64,000 nt of DNA from Marinicella algicola (GTDB lineage: Bacteria > Pseudomonadota > Gammaproteobacteria > Xanthomonadales > Marinicellaceae), in the NCBI RefSeq assembly GCF_028401385.1, contig NZ_JAQOMR010000001.1:2234501-2298500 (forward strand), read 5' to 3'. Of the stretch, positions 62,575-64,000 are shown one piece after another; the stretch's first letter is position 1; every line of letters starts with the position of its first letter. The notes beneath the pieces are model-generated. The model had not been told where the DNA came from. It was given only the letters and a program-made list of their open reading frames with translations, and did not search any database. The position numbers and the translations under genes are program-made.

Positions 62575-63057
62575 TCAAACCTCGCTGGTGTCAGAATCAC
62601 GCGCAAGCTTGGCTGAAAACTCGGCGATGATCTCCTCGAAATCCTCGGTGGTCGAGAAATCGCGATAGACGGAGGCAAAGCGGACGAAAGCGACGTCATC
62701 GAGATTTTTCAGCGCCTCCAGCACCAAAAGGCCGATTTCTTCGGACTGGATCTCGGGTTCGCCCGCACTTTCCAGACGACGGACGATCCCGGAGACAGCG
62801 CGTTCGATGCGTTCACGTTCAACCGGCCGTTTCCTGAGGGCGATCTCGAAAGAACGCACCAGCTTGTCGCGATCAAACGGCACCTTGCGGCCGTTCTTCT
62901 TGAAAACCACGAGTTCGCGCAGCTGCACGCGCTCGAATGTAGTGAACCGCCCGCCGCAATCGGGACAGACACGCCTGCGGCGGATGGACGTGTTGTCCTC
63001 CGCCGGGCGCAGATCCTTGACCTGAGTATCAGGTGAATTGCAGAACGGGCAGCGCAT
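62575..63057 (-). CDS. nrdR: Transcriptional repressor NrdR
   Basis: 160 residues, intact. The zinc ribbon uses Cys 3, 6, 31 and 34 ([15 protein letters not shown] and [19 protein letters not shown]). The ATP-cone at about 49-139 senses ATP/dATP ([20 protein letters not shown]). It represses ribonucleotide reductase operons through NrdR boxes. The ATG overlaps the glyA stop (TGATG at 63055-63059), so both are one transcription unit. The gap to nusB is only 152 bases, without the riboflavin genes often found here. Confidence 0.95.
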   Translation of the reverse strand: MRCPFCNSPDTQVKDLRPAEDNTSIRRRRVCPDCGGRFTTFERVQLRELVVFKKNGRKVPFDRDKLVRSFEIALRKRPVERERIERAVSGIVRRLESAGEPEIQSEEIGLLVLEALKNLDDVAFVRFASVYRDFSTTEDFEEIIAEFSAKLARDSDTSEV

Positions 63058-64000
63058 CAGCCCATATAGCCATACATCGGGAAGCGCTGGGAAAGAGCGA
63101 CCACCTTTTCACGCACGGCCTTTTCGACAGCGGCGTTGCCTTCGTCGGAGTTGGCTTCCTTCAGACCGTCCAGCACTTCGACGATCAGTGTGCCGATCTC
63201 GGTAAACTCGGCCTCGGTGAAGCCACGGGTCGTGCCGGCGGGCGTGCCGAGACGGACACCCGAGGTCACGAAAGGCTTTTCCGGATCGAAGGGAATGCCG
63301 TTTTTGTTGCAGGTGATATAGGCGCGGCCAAGGGCTGCCTCGGCGCGCTTGCCGGTGGCATTCTTCGGCCTAAGATCGACCAGCATCGAGTGGTTGTCGG
63401 TACCGCCCGAAACGACGTCGAGACCGCCTTTCATCAGCGACCCGGCGAGCGCACGGGAATTCTTGACAACCTGCTCGGCATATTCCTTGAATTCCGGCTG
63501 CAGTGCCTCCCCAAAGGCAACAGCCTTGGCAGCGATCACATGCATCAGCGGCCCGCCCTGAAGGCCGGGGAACACGGCAGAATTGATCTTCTTGGCGATA
63601 TCGGGGTCATTGGTCAGCACCATGCCGCCACGCGGGCCACGCAGCGACTTGTGGGTCGTGGTGGTGGTGACATGTGCATGCGGGCAAGGCGAAGGGTGTA
63701 CGCCGCCGGCAACCAGACCGGCAATATGTGCCATATCGACCATCAGATAAGCGCCGACGGAATCGGCAATCTCGCGGAACCGTTTCCAGTCCCATACACG
63801 CGAATAGGCCGTGCCGCCGGCGATGATCAGCTTCGGGCGATGCTGCTCGGCCTTCTTGGCCACCTCGTCCATGTCAATCAGATTGTCCTCGCGGGACACG
63901 CCGTAGGACACCACATCGAACCACTTGCCCGACATATTGACCGGCGAACCGTGGGTGAGATGGCCACCCGAGTTGAGGTCAAGCCCCATGAAGGTGTCGC
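63057..64000 (-). CDS. glyA: Serine hydroxymethyltransferase (partial, 5' end outside the window)
   Basis: Interconverts serine and glycine with tetrahydrofolate, the main source of one-carbon units. The visible part is about 314 residues of a normal 430. It includes [20 protein letters not shown] near the edge, [39 protein letters not shown], and the PLP Lys in [21 protein letters not shown]-type folate residues follow in [20 protein letters not shown]. The reading frame is open to base 64000. Confidence 0.95.
   Translation of the reverse strand, partial: DTFMGLDLNSGGHLTHGSPVNMSGKWFDVVSYGVSREDNLIDMDEVAKKAEQHRPKLIIAGGTAYSRVWDWKRFREIADSVGAYLMVDMAHIAGLVAGGVHPSPCPHAHVTTTTTHKSLRGPRGGMVLTNDPDIAKKINSAVFPGLQGGPLMHVIAAKAVAFGEALQPEFKEYAEQVVKNSRALAGSLMKGGLDVVSGGTDNHSMLVDLRPKNATGKRAEAALGRAYITCNKNGIPFDPEKPFVTSGVRLGTPAGTTRGFTEAEFTEIGTLIVEVLDGLKEANSDEGNAAVEKAVREKVVALSQRFPMYGYMG

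Overview
The window reads as a chromosomal segment of an alphaproteobacterium of the order Hyphomicrobiales (Rhizobiales), probably Rhizobiaceae or a close marine relative such as Martelella (inference, no search was run). The basis is gene content and order typical of that group: glyA-nrdR-nusB, hppA beside bamE, the ubiquinol-cytochrome c chaperone, yceD, plsX, fabH, ihfA and a MerR gene in a row, dxs-tlyA-RNA methyltransferase, two BA14K proteins, and paired YceI/cytochrome b561 genes. The base composition is GC-rich.

Layout. 1-20 kb: chromosomal backbone with a pirin fragment, dxs, tlyA, an RlmD/TrmA-like methyltransferase, two BA14K proteins, a possible polyamine cluster (acetylpolyamine-type deacetylase, GNAT, XRE-cupin regulator), an IS5-family insertion, lepA, a YceI/cyt b561 cluster, MgtE, a CLC antiporter and a formylglycine-generating enzyme. 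20.2-36.0 kb: a genomic island integrated at tRNA-Pro(GGG). It is bounded by perfect 52-bp direct repeats and carries a copper ATPase with small exported proteins, a CHASE4-GGDEF-EAL protein, an adenine methylase with damaged motifs, a large autotransporter, gene remnants, an IS21 element and a decapitated tyrosine integrase next to the tRNA. 36.9-47.9 kb: a catabolic locus for L-rhamnonate or a related sugar acid, with a LysR regulator, diketo hydrolase, SDR dehydrogenase, TRAP transporter, L-rhamnonate dehydratase, TctCBA transporter and a 2-hydroxyacid dehydrogenase. 47.9-48.5 kb: transposase debris and two palindromic mini-elements. 48.5-64 kb: PPK2 and a proton-efflux P-type ATPase, then the conserved backbone block MerR-ihfA-fabH-plsX-yceD-chaperone, bamE, hppA, a TetR gene, a DUF6544-like gene, nusB, nrdR and glyA (cut by the window edge).

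A dominant property is that more than 30 genes, including essential ones (plsX, ihfA, lepA, bamE, nusB), are split by single-base frameshifts, very often one base short in a homopolymer. This pattern is best explained by sequencing or consensus error, so most split genes are annotated here as one CDS spanning the frames. Only genes with large truncations are called pseudogenes.
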